A stretch of DNA of 64,000 nucleotides from positions 4,927,909 to 4,991,908 of the forward strand of contig PTFA01000005.1 of the NCBI GenBank assembly GCA_003342895.1, given 5' to 3'. The notes below the pieces were generated by a model. That model had not been told where the DNA came from. It saw nothing but the letters and a program-made list of their open reading frames with translations, and searched no databases. This document shows positions 10,601 through 21,109 of this stretch, piece by piece (positions within the stretch are counted from its first letter, which is position 1; every line of letters begins with the position of its first letter). The translations under genes were made by a program, and so were the position numbers. Source of the stretch: Casuarius casuarius. Taxonomy: Eukaryota; Chordata; Aves; Casuariiformes; Casuariidae.

Positions 10601-13600
10601 AGCTTGCTAGCAACTTGAGGCTGGTCCACACTGTAGCCAATGTTTTGTTTTATTTTCTTATATGGCTTACTCTTGTTTCCAATTAAATTCGTAACAAAAA
10701 TTACATTTCCTCAGGTTACAGCATCATGGAGCCAAAACACGGAGATCTGTCTCAGACACCAAAGTTTCCAATGTGTTGTACGTCATCTCGAAATAACAAG
10801 CCTTGTCCTCAGACTTAGCAGGGAGCACTGGGAAACACAACCAGGCATTTAGAACCCAGTCTCACCCCTCCAGACCACTATTGCTCCTCTTGCTTTTCAC
10901 ATTTCTCAGCTCCATAAAGCATAAATTATTCATAGCAAAACTGTCTCTCACAATGTTTATACAGTGCTTAGTACAATGGCACCCTTTTTCAACTGGGGCC
11001 TCTGGGCACTCATGCAAAACAAATAATCATGATGATAGCAGCAATAATAACAGCAAGCGATGCTGTTTCCACTGGACAGTCGCTGCCAGTCTTTGCCCTG
11101 CAGAGCTCAGAGCACTGTATTTCACTGCCGGTTCCCAGTCAGTGTCACAGGCCATTGCTGAGAAAACCAGCCTCAAGCTTTAGAAGAAGAGAAAAACCTC
11201 CCAATTTTGCTGTTCAGGTTTTTGTTCAACTTTCACAGCTGTTTCCTAATATAAGAAAATCCCTCATTTTTATATCTAATTAGTTTGAGCAGATCCTATT
11301 ATTCTGCCTCCTGTAATACTAATTATTATGCTAACAGCATGCATGCACAACTAATGAGTTACATTAAAGACGGGGAACTCTGCAACCTACAGAGGGAGAT
11401 ACAGCATGGGTATGATGCCAAAACAGAAGATACTAGCATCTTTCAAATAAAACAAAATCACAGTGCTCATAAGTCATTCCTTCTCCTCCTATGTCCCCCC
11501 CCAGCTACTCCTTAGAAGCAGGTAAATCTATTTTGTTGCTGTGCAAAGGCAAAGTTGAGGGAAGGCACCAGAGAAAGGGCAGATTGTCCAGCATGCAAAA
11601 TGGAGGGGGCCACCGGTGGCCCTTTTTTTCCAGTATGGCACCCAGTTTGTCTGAGGAATGAATAGCTTCATATCAGGTAAGCAATCCATTCAGACATCAC
11701 CATCAGCTCCTTCCAACAACCAGCAGCCAAGTCATCCTGCCAAAACGCAGACAGCCTGTTTTGGCAATGCACTGATATGTCCTGTCTGCAGGCAGGAATC
11801 AAGGCTGCCACTACAGAGCCCTAAAAGCACCTGCTGTATTCTGCTTCTGGCACCAAAGCAGGGATGGGATATATCCACTCAGTAATAAAAGTCCAGCTCT
11901 ACATTTTCACATCAAGCAGGCCTAAGAAGACATAGGGTAAATTAGCGCCAAACACTATCTTAAGTCCATTGAGATTACTAAAGTCAAAACAAAGACCATA
12001 GTCAAAGACTGTAGTTCAGACACTTACCCTGAAGTAAATTGTCATGTTCTGCTGATTTCAGAGACTGGAAAAGAAAGGGAGCAACAGCTACTAGTCAGAG
12101 CATGTATCTGAGAATCAACAGCTCCTAGCTGAGTGCCTGGATCTGCCACTGATACTGTGTAACCCTGCAAAATCGTTTAGCCTTTCTATCTTTCAATTAC
12201 TACTTTTATTTAAATTCTTCTTCCTCCGGTCTCAGGAGTGATATAGGAGGATTAGCTAATTGTTTCCTGTAAAGATTCCTAGATAAAAGACAGAATGTAA
12301 CGCAGAGTATTTGTATTACACTAACTTCTTAAGTCAAGCACTTCAAATTATGTGAAATCAGTAAAAACACACAGAGCATAGTATTTCCTCTACTGTGGGA
12401 GTGCACACACTCTGTCAAAGACAGGGAACTGCACTGACACCTTGCTAGACTCTCAAATCCTACATCTGACCTACATTACAGGAAAGAAATTACAGCCATT
12501 ATTAGCTCTAGCTGATCTTGCCTTAAGGTGAGCAACCTTTCAAAACACTGGGTGCTGCAGGATGCAATCTTTGGATGCCACTCCCATTATTCAGGATAAC
12601 AGTGGCTGCAAGCAGTGTGAATGTTTCCCAGCTCTGGTTGGAATTGTTTGTCTATGTGGTAAGGATTGAGCTTGGCCAGGGTAAAGTAAATCACAAATCA
12701 GATATACTATAAACTGATAGAAAGTCAGTAAAATAGAATTATAAAGAAGAAATAAATACAACTGGGTGCAAAAAGTTATCTGAGAAAAAGTAGCTGAATT
12801 TTTAAAAATAGGTACCTTGTAAAAAGAGCAGGTGGTCTTTGCTTACTCTATTTAATTTCATCTTAATCAGAAGAATAAATGGCTAAAAGTACAAGAGAGA
12901 TTGAGAAAGAGACAGGAAGAATCAGTGTGACATAAAGACAATGTGAAAAAAGAAAGAAAAGCCTATCGGGCAACCCAGCTCACTAAAAAATAAATTCCTT
13001 CTCTCTCAGCAGCTAAAACAAAATGTTTCCTGAATCTTGACAATACCCCATTCTTTTACTTTCTGGTTGGCTGGAACCTGAACAATCATCAGTCAAGTTT
13101 GGGTGGCTGTGAAGTAGGCCAGATGGAGCTTGTCGGCAGTGTTTTCTTCTCTTTGGTGCAAGTTGTTCATTAGAGCAGCTGCTCCACAGGAGTGCCCGAT
13201 TCTTTCACATCTGTCAAGATAGTTTAGGGAGACCCCGAACCTCCCTGGCACTGCAGACACTGATTAGAATATGCAATTGTGCGTGTCAGAGGAGATGTGG
13301 CTGCCTCTGCTGGGATTCTGTGATAAAAATTATCCTCGCAATCTTTCCAGCCTTTGAGACATGTTTTCTCATGACCTCATTTGTGTACTAAATACAGAAA
13401 CCATAGTGTCAGGGATATCATTTTCACATTGCTGACAATCTCCCTCTCAAAATGTATAAGATTTAAGAATGTATAACAACTTTCATTCTGGGATAGCTAT
13501 ACTTTGGCCCAGCAGCCCAAGACCAAGCTGCTGTCATCCAATCTGAGAACACCTCAGCAATACTATGGAGAAGAGAGCTCATGAGAAATCCAGATAAGCT

Positions 13601-16600
13601 TCAAATTCCTGATTCATCATCAGCTGTCCCTTAAATTCAATATTCAGCAGAGTTTCTCTAATAATTTTCCTCTTACAAGCAGTGAGCTCCAAGATGTCCA
13701 AGTGTCCCAGCCTACGATCCATGTCAGCTGCTCAGAAGTACTAGCCAAACACAATATTCTGAAACAGAGCAACTGCTGATGAGGAAAAAATACAAATGTT
13801 TTTAAGAAAAGTTATCCAAGAGGTAAAATTAGTTTCCAAACTAATGGGAGTGCTTCAAGACCATTTTAAGGCTTTTCCATGAATGCTGACTAATGACAAA
13901 ACAAATCCTTAAGAACTCCTACATCGCCAGTTTATCAGGCAGGCATCGATTCCTAAGGTTAATGAGTATCTCCTGGTTTAATTTAGTAGGTTTTGTTGCA
14001 GCTTATAAAAGTTCCTGCAAAAGCAAAATATACTTCCATCAGCAAATCTGCAAAATGAAAACCCTCGGGATTTTTCTGTGGGTATACATTTCCTTTTGAT
14101 TTAACATAGATCAAACTCTTATGAAAAAGAAATCTTCTTCCAAAGTAGTTGCATGAAAGGGGGGAGACATAGGCTTCATCCTATGAGCAAAGCTGCTGCA
14201 TGTAACTGGTCATGAACTGGAAATGTGGATAAGCCAACAGAAGAGCAGCAGTTACAGATGACATCCATTTATCTGCATTATTCTCCAAGAGTAGAGAATG
14301 CGAGGAGGAAATTCAGAGACCAAGCCACACTACAGAAATGCGTCAGATGAAATTCAATACACAATACCTCATTGCACAACACTAGAAGACATAACCTGAC
14401 TTACCAACAAACCTTCTTGGCCTCTTAATTAACTGCACTAATTCATTTTTGTAAAAAGATAAGACTCAGAGACAATTGTAAAAGGCTCAGATAAAAATAT
14501 CTGCTCCACATGCAGCAGTGATGAAAAGAAAAACATATTTAGTTTAGTGAATAAGCATGTTACACGTAATGAGTGTAATGATGAATAATAAAGGAAACAC
14601 TACAGTGCTATTTTTCTTTTTCAACACAAATCAGTAGAGGACATGCTTGGAATACTGTGTACAGTCCAGTCACTTCATCTCAGAAATGATTTAGCAATAA
14701 TAGAAGGAATTTAAGTAGGTCCAGTAGAGAATATTCTTATCATGGATAAACTGTCATGCAAAAGAATACTTAAAAGTCAAAGGTTTTAGCTTTAAAAGCA
14801 GGCAAGTGGTAGAAAATAACAAAAGACACATAAAACTACAATTGACTGGAGAAGCTAAATGCGGGGCTTTTACTCTCTCTATGTATAATACCAAATCAAA
14901 AGAAAAAGTAATGTAATAGGTTACAAACATAACTCTAATAAGCCTAATAAAAGGAATATTTCAAGGCAAAGAAGGTTAGTCAGCAAAATCATTAAAACAA
15001 ACCTTATATATATTGGTATTTTTCAGTGAAAATGACTTTGTTGAAATATTCTCAGACAGTTCACATCTGCTTTTGGTATTCTCAACTTATTTGTGTCAGA
15101 GATGTACTCAGTGATGATGTTCTTGAAAAATATACTAGTCAGAAACATCATAGTTCAGTGGAGGAGTACATTATCGTAATCAATAAGACCCTCACTTACT
15201 ACTCTCTTGCCAGAGACAACAAGTGCTACATAGCCACTGCCTTGCTATTCTAGGCAATCACTGTGGGAACTGACTGCAGTTAATCAGCATTTACAGGTCC
15301 AGTTGCATATAAATACAGACCTTATACAACAGTGTGTCTCAGAAAAAAAGTGCTTCTTCCAAATAAGCTATCGTACGCTTTTTCTTTTGCAGTCTTGAGT
15401 CACTGATGTGAGGCTAGCTGGGGGTGAAAAGGGAGCCAAATATGTGCCTGCATTCCATTCTAAGTGATCAAACAATAAATACCTCATACGTCATTCTTCA
15501 AAGAATTAAATTGGGTCCTATTCTAACTATAGATTGAATATGGTTTAATTCTTCCTCCACTTAGACCCGGGGGGGGCTAACCTCCAACCTGTAATTTCTT
15601 TCACCTCAGGAAGAAAACAGAAATACAGATTCTTGTTCCCATTAACATTTCAGCATTCAGATCTTTAAAATAAAGTTCAGCAGGGCACAAAATTTCATAC
15701 AGTGTTAATCTCATTGATGTAAATTCTTACTCTAGTTCCTACTATTACTGCCAATACACTGTCCCATGTAGCTCCTATGAAGTTACACACAGACTCTTGT
15801 CTCAGATCTGCAGTATGGATTTCTTATCTTTAGCTTAGGGCCTTGACAGACTTGCTGTGTTTGACTTCCACACGTGCTGCCCCTGCCAATGCCAACAGCA
15901 GATGAACGAGCAGGTGGCATGCAGGAAGATGCTATAAGATTTCTAATGCAAATCAGGAGACCAGAATTTCTGCCGAGGGCTTATGATCACAACCTACATT
16001 TGTACCTACTTCTCCATTCACGTTCTTTCAAATCAAATGAAGATGGGTTTCTCATTTAAGTTGCACCACATAACTATGTTTGCTGCAGCCAGTCACAATC
16101 CAAGTTTCACAATCCAAGTCCAGCTGCAACTCACTCATATCTAGACCTCAGCTAAAATTACTCCAATTCAGCAAGCTCTACTGAGATGCTGCCTTTAAAA
16201 CTATAGCTTGAAAACTCCTCTGTACCATCCAACAGCACTGCTCTCACAGAATGATCCTGCATCACCACTCAGCTCTGTCTGCCTCTTCCCTCTTCTGACG
16301 GCCATTGATAGAATATACTGACTCAACAAGGGCCGAACAAGGCAGACAGCTAGTCGTGGCTCAGATGGCGGCGGCCTTCTGGCAGCACAATAGGAAGCTT
16401 CGTTCAGTAAACTCCCAACTGCCACTTAGGCATGGAAACTTACTCCAAAAAAGAAAAAAAAAAAAAAGAAGCCTTCCCCCAACCTAATAAACAATAAAAT
16501 TACACAGCTCATCCTGTATTTATTCCCTTTTAGTCACTTCCATCCCCAAATGAAGATGCTTATTGCTGCCAACTCAGTAAAGTCAGCTGGTCTCCGAAAA

Positions 16601-19600
16601 TCTAGTTGTATCCTTTCTGCTTCACAGCTTGTCGTTATCCACATAGCTTCCAGACTCAGTGCTTATCTGATAACTCCATGGATGATGTGCAAGGAAAACC
16701 AGTTACAGCTCTACTGACTGCGAAGTAGATGGATGCGTGCACACTAAAGAATATGCTTTTAACCTAATCGGATGTGTCTCAGACTACACAAGCAGCCCAG
16801 GCCACCTGCAAATACCCCTCAGATCACTGGTGCACTGAAGTCCACAGCTTGAAAATTGCTAGTCCAAGCTCCACCTGTCACTCCTAATCAAATGTATCTT
16901 TATAATAATCCAAATATTCAAAGCCTGGAATGTGTTTAACCACAGTTGGTTTACAGCAAACAAATGCCAGAGTAGCATAGCTGGTAGCATCCACATTACT
17001 TCTGTATTTCAAACAACATCTCACAATTTCAGCTCTCACTAGAAATCATTCTACATACATCCTGCTATTGCAACAAATGTGTACATTAAAAGCCCTTAAT
17101 GGTTAGAAAGAAAATAAGTTTGTCTAAGTGGTATTTGGAAACACAAAAGTAGTGACAAGGCATATACCTATCCATGTGCTAGGAATTACACTGTCAACTG
17201 CAGTTAAATAAGACACACACATTCCCTATTCTCCTTCCCATTATCCTCTCCCAGAATAGTTTATAACCCAAAACATGCAGAACATTCACATATCCTCTTT
17301 TCAGTGCTCAGAGAGCATTACATTACATCCCTTCATTACCACCTGCCCAGAAGGAAAGCAGTCCCTTTTCAACTAGACATTATTCATTACCAAATACAAC
17401 CTATATGAAAGGTATGTTTATCTTGTAAGAGACATTTTTGTATGCTATTATTGGTGCGTTCATGTCAACAAATGAGTTAGGAAAAGCATCTGTACTCTGA
17501 AGATCTAGTGAGCATCAGCAAACTGGTAGCAGTGTAAGTGGTCTAAGGTTCAAATTAGGGCCCTAATCTTCAGCTCATTTCTTGTCTGTCAGACTGCCAT
17601 GACTACACAGCTCAAGAATATTGTCTGCCTGACTGCTGGGAGATTAGACACAGCAGTACAGCACTAAGGAAAGACCAAGTACAATCTCTTCTGTACTACT
17701 AAGTTCCTACTGAAGCATGTGGGACATCACAAATCCAGTCATTTAAATGAACTAGTGTGTAGCTGTCAGCAAATGGAATTTACCTTGAGGTTTGGGTTTG
17801 GTAAGCTTCCCACAGGGCTTTGAGATTGTGACAGTCTTCTGGCAGTCAGCATTATGAAGGGCTCTCTTTAGGTTCCCAGTTCGAGTCTTCAGGGCAGTAT
17901 TCAAGTCACATTCTCCCCAGGCCTGGAACTGGTATTTACACTCCGCTGCAAAAAGTGAATACATGGCAATTTTTAAAACAGAATGACTGAGCATGAAACA
18001 AGTTATCTGAGTCTAATAGGAAATCACAGACTGCCAGTGCTTGTAGACAGAAGGATCATGCAACCAAAGAAAGCCCAAGACAAATTTAAAGAGCAGTTAC
18101 AAGGACAAATTTGTCCCCCAAACAAAAATGCTTTAAAATGGAATTCTCTGGATTGGCACCAATATGGCATTATTGTCACATAAAGGAAGACACATGCAAC
18201 TATGCAGTTACAAAATAGATAGAAAGAAAAAACAACAGTGGGATATGTTGTTCACATTCTATATGGCTGATACTCCATTTGTGTGATGCCAAAGAGCAGC
18301 AAACAGGGCTTAAATAGTTTCAAGAACATATGTGCAGCAATGAACTTGTCAAGTTCATGCTCCATGCTACAAATCACACATCATAAGGTCATGTACAGAC
18401 TATGGTATCCATAGCACAGATTCACACCTGTGAGAGAACAGTGCTGCCTTAAACATGACTGTCCACCAAAGGAGAGCAGGGTTAAACATGCTGCTGGAAC
18501 ACTGAGGTTATACTAAGTAGGTTATATACACTGTCTGCTACAGGGGTTGCTTGCTCTGAGGAGGCTGCCTTCTGATAGCCTTACATCATTTAGTTGCAAT
18601 GAATTTGAAACAAGGAAGTATCAGCCCCTTCACCAAGACACTTGCCAGAGCTAAGCAGAAAATACAGACTTCCTTCTCCAAATTTAGGTAAAAAAAAATA
18701 AGCAAATCCCTTGGGAGAGTGAAGCTTACCTCCAAATTGCTTCTTCCAATTGCAGGGAATCTTACACTTCTGAGTCTTGGTGGTTTGTTTGCACTCAGCT
18801 CCACTGCGAGTGCCCTCACGTGTCCCCAGGCCGCAGTCACCACTAGTGGGCACACAGACACTCCACTGCCATTCCCCACAGTCGGACTTCTTCGCCTTTT
18901 TCTCTGGATGATGCCAAGGAATCAAATGCAAGCAAGAGAAATGGTCAATACCCAGAGCTTATGGAAAAGTTTCCATTCATTAGACTTGTTAAACAGTCAC
19001 TACACATGAAAGAATAGATAAAGGAGATACTCTTAACACAATTTCTTCAAAAGCAAAAGAGCCAGCATCTACAGAGACAGATCAGCCTCCTAGACTTTGA
19101 CTCCAAACCAGAATGGATCACTCAAATTCAGTCTCACTGTATATTGGACCACACAGATATTCTGGAGTGGATTCTCATTTTGGGAAGGGGGAATAGTCTA
19201 GACACCCTCAAGGATCACTGATCAAAACATGCAGGAATGCTCACTCAGAAAGGACATTCCTCTGTCCCCTAGTAATGGATGGCATATAAATATTTTCAGT
19301 GTCAGCTGAAGCCTTACACAGTAAGGTAAGAAATTTCTGTGCTGACATCATATATGAAAGGATTTAAGCACCTCCAGGGAAGAGCATGGGATACAAACTT
19401 CTCATTTGTATAGCATGTTACAGTCTGTGCCAGAATATAACCTAAGCTTCAAAGGAAAGAACAAACTAGATGGAGCAGGGTATTTGAATGCAAGTTTAAT
19501 ATGGTTGTTGATCATCCTACATGTAAATGGTCAGAATCTGATCAGAACACCTCTAAATGCTGACAATATAGGGGTTTTGCTGCTCCGGGACAAAAGGACG

Positions 19601-20543
19601 GGTTTTCATTTAAATCCTTACGCCTAAGTCTGATGAAAAACTAGCAGTGTTATCCAACCCACGTGTTCAAATGATTGCAAGCACAAGCAGCTTTAAATAA
19701 CATGTACAGAATGATTTGCCTTTTAGTTTTTGTATATGTTGGTTCACATTTTCTCATATTTCCATACAACCACAACAGTTAGAAACATTCTTTTCTAATG
19801 GGAGCACTAATTCTAAAGGACTCACAGGTCATATTAACCAGTATATAAGTAGTCCGTAAATAGCAAGACTTTAAGAAAAACACCAAAAGATGTCATCCAT
19901 AAAAATCATTAAAACTGGATATGATAGATGTGAATTTTCCACCTCAGGCCTGTCTCACCTATAACGAGGTCTGAGTTCATCACTGACAGGAAGCAATTAC
20001 CACTGGATGTCTGGTTGTCTATGTGAAGCAGAGGCTTAGTTCAATTCATTGCTGAATGATTTCCACATCACACAGAATTGGTAGCATTTTCATATACGAC
20101 ACTGAATGAGCAACATAACTGCTCCTCTGTGGTTCTCTCTTCAAGCGTGAACTCATACCCAGAGCAAATTTTAAGGAAAGCTGACTTGCAATACCCACTC
20201 TGTGATAAACTGAGGACTTCAGTCTCTGGGGCTGTCTAGTTGGCAGCTTTCATGGAAACTAATTTCTCTTTTCCTATTTAACATAAAGTAGCATGTCACA
20301 GCCACAAATCCCTACCCTGTATGTCAAAAGGTTAATGACTGCCCTGAATTTCATAACAAGACCAGAAGCATTTGACATTCTCCCACCCATGCAATCTACC
20401 TCGGGGATTAATTTTGGATTACATTGGACCTTACCTGGTTTCTCTTTTTTGCCAGCCTCAGTGGTGCTCACAGCTGCCAGAATGAAAACAAGTGCCAGAA
20501 GGGCAGCTGTGAAAATTCGACGTTGTTGTTGTTGCTGTTGCAT
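1645..20543 (-). CDS. PTN: Pleiotrophin (PTN), four-exon coding sequence
   Basis: PTN is a secreted heparin-binding growth factor of the midkine/pleiotrophin family. It binds glycosaminoglycans and receptors such as PTPRZ1, ALK, syndecan-3 and nucleolin, and promotes neurite outgrowth and angiogenesis. The CDS joins 20543-20435, 18903-18730, 17945-17784 and 1697-1645: 498 nt, 165 residues. The predicted order is a signal peptide of about 30 residues, a lysine-rich N-tail, an N-terminal thrombospondin-like domain (six Cys, [11 protein letters not shown] start), a C-terminal domain (four Cys, [12 protein letters not shown] start) and a basic C-tail ending EKMLD. All ten disulfide cysteines are present. 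Human PTN is 168 residues. The difference is two residues in the N-terminal segment and one missing Ala at the exon 4/5 junction. All junctions are GT-AG and phase 1. No frameshift or internal stop is seen, so the gene looks intact. Confidence 0.97.
3353..3390. repeat. TG/CA microsatellite with inverted halves
   Basis: An alternating TG run passes through TGTACACG into CACACATGCACATGCATG. The halves are partly self-complementary, and alternating purine-pyrimidine DNA of this kind can adopt left-handed or cruciform forms. It is short and interrupted, so probably only mildly polymorphic. Confidence 0.8.
5455..6612 (+). mobile_element. Decayed avian-type CR1 LINE fragment (reverse-transcriptase region)
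   Basis: About 1.16 kb closely follows the avian CR1 second open reading frame as I know it: a segment about a fixed 'expressed by Lys-Ser-Met-Gly-Pro-Asp-Gly' region near 5600-5640, then the Asn-Tyr-Arg-Pro-Val-Ser-Leu-Thr region near 5780-5815, then a KAFDTVSHN block near 6030-6055. The copy is 5' truncated and lacks the CR1 3' tail. It is dead: the motif that should read Tyr-Leu-Asp-Phe at about 6011-6025 has Lys in place of the catalytic Asp, an insertion of two T residues just before the Ala-Asp-Asp motif (6299-6307) shifts the frame, and stops interrupt several segments. It lies antisense to PTN within intron 4. Confidence 0.93.
8771..8795. repeat. A25 homopolymer
   Basis: An uninterrupted run of 25 A follows a short unidentified open frame (8572-8772, plus strand). 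It could be the tail of an old retroposed copy, but no AATAAA precedes it and no target-site duplication is obvious, so I list it only as a homopolymer. Confidence 0.85.
9780..9884. repeat. Purine-rich (GA) low-complexity tract
   Basis: About 100 bases are almost entirely A and G on the plus strand, with GGAAA, AAGG and GAAGG units but no fixed period. Mirror-symmetric stretches of such tracts can form triplex DNA. It also explains the Ser/Phe/Pro-rich open frame seen on the opposite strand here, which is not a gene. Confidence 0.75.
10920..11065 (+). mobile_element. Ancient amniote L2/CR1-type LINE or SINE 3' tail
   Basis: The segment holds a GTTTATACAGTGCTTAGTAC-type stretch, then a TGGGGCCTCTGGGCACT stretch, then an ACAAATAAT tail running into an AATAATAACAG-like array. 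This order is a recurrent interspersed 3' end in reptile and bird genomes that I associate with L2-like elements and the SINEs mobilised by them. The exact family is uncertain. Divergence is high, so insertion is old. Confidence 0.6.
12105..12300 (+). mobile_element. MIR-like (CORE-SINE) remnant
   Basis: The order CTGGATCTGCCACTGATACT, TGTGTAACCCTG, CAAAATCGTTTAGCCTTTCT and, further on, GGAGGATTAGC with TTCCTGTAAAGATTCCTAGA parallels the reverse-orientation MIR layout: 'tctgccact', 'tgtgacc', 'aagtcacttaacctct', 'ggggat' and 'tgtaaagcgctttgaga'. The match is degenerate, with deletions in the middle. The fragment is too diverged to assign to a subfamily by eye. Confidence 0.55.
13060..13400. 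promoter_or_regulatory. Candidate conserved non-coding block in intron 4
   Basis: The block lacks low-complexity and repeat-like sequence, keeps several CpGs (near 13135, 13197, 13237, 13281 and 13336) in a CpG-poor intron, and contains compact motif-like words including ATATGCAATTG and CTGTGATAAAAATTATC. No open frame spans it. The call rests only on texture. An alternative is chance variation in composition. Confidence 0.25.
16250..16400. promoter_or_regulatory. CpG-retaining patch with a YY1-like GATGGCGGC motif
   Basis: Six CpGs occur within about 120 bases, centred on TCAGATGGCGGCGGCC at 16361-16375. GATGGCGGC is the core of the YY1 site and also looks like a translation start reading Met-Ala-Ala-Ala. 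The downstream frame ends 120 bases later in an A-rich run (16446-16467). It may be a regulatory site, a decayed retroposed 5' end, or chance. Confidence 0.25.
17784..17945 (-). CDS. PTN: PTN exon 4: C-terminal thrombospondin-like domain
   Basis: The 162-bp exon starts after TTTTTGCAG (AG at 17947-17946) and ends at CCTCAAG before donor GTAAATTCC. It encodes the second beta-domain, from Ala-Glu-Cys-Lys-Tyr-Gln-Phe to Lys-Pro-Lys-Pro-Gln, with four cysteines in the order AEC, GEC, ADC and KPC, which pair within the domain in PTN. Its basic cluster ([13 protein letters not shown]) contributes to heparin binding. The first two bases complete an Ala codon begun in exon 3 and the last G starts the codon completed by exon 5. 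The length equals that of the mammalian exon as I know it. Differences from human, such as Asn for Ser in TGNLKR and Asp for Glu in HNADC, are conservative. Confidence 0.97.
17946..18729 (-). other. PTN: PTN intron 3 (784 bp)
   Basis: A short phase-1 intron from donor GTAAGCTTCAC at 18729 to acceptor TTTTTGCAG ending at 17946. I see no repeat, RNA gene or exon-like sequence in it. The plus-strand frame at 17983-18183 has no support. Confidence 0.93.
18730..18903 (-). CDS. PTN: PTN exon 3: N-terminal thrombospondin-like domain
   Basis: The 174-bp exon follows acceptor CATCCAG (AG at 18905-18904) and ends TTTGGAG before donor GTAAGC at 18729. It encodes the lysine-rich EKKAKK linker and the first beta-domain from Ser-Asp-Cys-Gly-Glu-Trp to Cys-Asn-Trp-Lys-Lys-Gln-Phe-Gly, with six cysteines (SDC, SVC, GDC, AEC, QKC, IPC) matching the three N-domain disulfides of PTN. 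The tryptophans in GEWQWSVC and CNWKK that pack the fold are present. Ala in EKKAKK replaces the human Val; Ser in TRSGAEC and Thr in KQTTKTQKC are small changes. The first two bases complete the Glu codon begun in exon 2. Confidence 0.97.
18904..20434 (-). other. PTN: PTN intron 2 (1.5 kb)
   Basis: A phase-1 intron from donor GTAAGGTCC at 20434 to the acceptor ending at 18904. It is AT-rich unique-looking sequence. No repeat element, RNA gene or alternative exon is recognisable. Confidence 0.93.
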
Positions 20544-20544
20544 T
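20435..20544 (-). CDS. PTN: PTN exon 2: start codon and signal peptide
   Basis: The exon begins one base before the ATG (20543-20541), directly after acceptor TTAATCCCCAG (AG at 20546-20545) with a good pyrimidine tract upstream, so the 5' UTR lies almost wholly in an upstream exon. It encodes Met, six Gln, Arg-Arg, a hydrophobic core ([16 protein letters not shown]) and a [10 protein letters not shown] transition. Signal peptidase cleavage is expected after the Ala at residue 30, giving mature GKKEKP. The glutamine run is purer than in human, where Ala and Tyr interrupt it. The first in-frame Met further upstream (20558) lies in the intron and is not used. The exon ends in the first base of a Glu codon before donor GTAAGG. 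Confidence 0.96.
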
Positions 20545-21109
20545 CTGGGGATTAACAAGAGAGAGGAAAATGGGTTGGTTAGATTGTAAAGTACCTAAGG
20601 TATAGCCACAGCATTTCTGGGAGCTATACTTCAGGGCCACAAGACACAAGACACTATCAGCTATTGGTAAAATGGGCAATTATTTTCATTACAAACAGAA
20701 TACAAAGATTTTTAATGCTTTATTTTCCATTCTAAGTACCAAATCCCTAATCTACATCACTGATGTTATGGATGAGCTTTGCCACAAGAAGTTCAATAAT
20801 TCAATATTGCTCACTTTGTAGAAACTTGAGAGAGACACATGTCTACTGATAGGCCTGGAACTTCTCTCTTCTTTCTTTACATTTGGCTGTGATTTATTAT
20901 GTAAAACTAAACATAACGTACACTTTGTCTTTCAGCTTACCCAGTAGTATAAAGTAGGGAATGCTACACAGTCCACCTTGCGAGAGTTCAAGTTTTTGTC
21001 AGGCTTATTTGACATTTTAAAAGAGCTTCTTTCACAAAAACAACTTATATAGGTAAAATGTGATGCATTATCTTAACTGTCATTGGCATGTTGCTTCCTA
21101 CCTTTTCCT

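Larger units (their letters stand above)
1698..17783 (-). other. PTN: PTN intron 4 (16.1 kb)
   Basis: The intron runs from donor GTAAATTCC at 17783 to acceptor CTCGACAG ending at 1698. It is AT-rich with no convincing gene. Separately listed contents are a decayed CR1 LINE (5455-6612), an L2-type tail (10920-11065), a MIR-like remnant (12105-12300), a TG/CA tract, an A25 run, a purine tract and two CpG-retaining or exon-like patches (13060-13400 and 16250-16400). The block 4380-5400 is less AT-rich and holds several 65-114 codon frames in different phases that I cannot identify. The remaining stretches show nothing recognisable. Confidence 0.9.

Noticed and set aside
16094..16121. Direct repeat CACAATCCAAGT occurring twice
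   Set aside because: It is a local two-copy duplication of little significance, not a repeat family or binding-site array.
18719..19009. 96-codon plus-strand frame with a signal-like N-terminus
   Set aside because: It overlaps PTN exon 3 on the other strand and owes its open length and composition to that exon.
20293..20589. 98-codon plus-strand frame with a poly-cysteine run
   Set aside because: It is the antisense shadow of PTN exon 2. The cysteine run is the complement of the glutamine codons.
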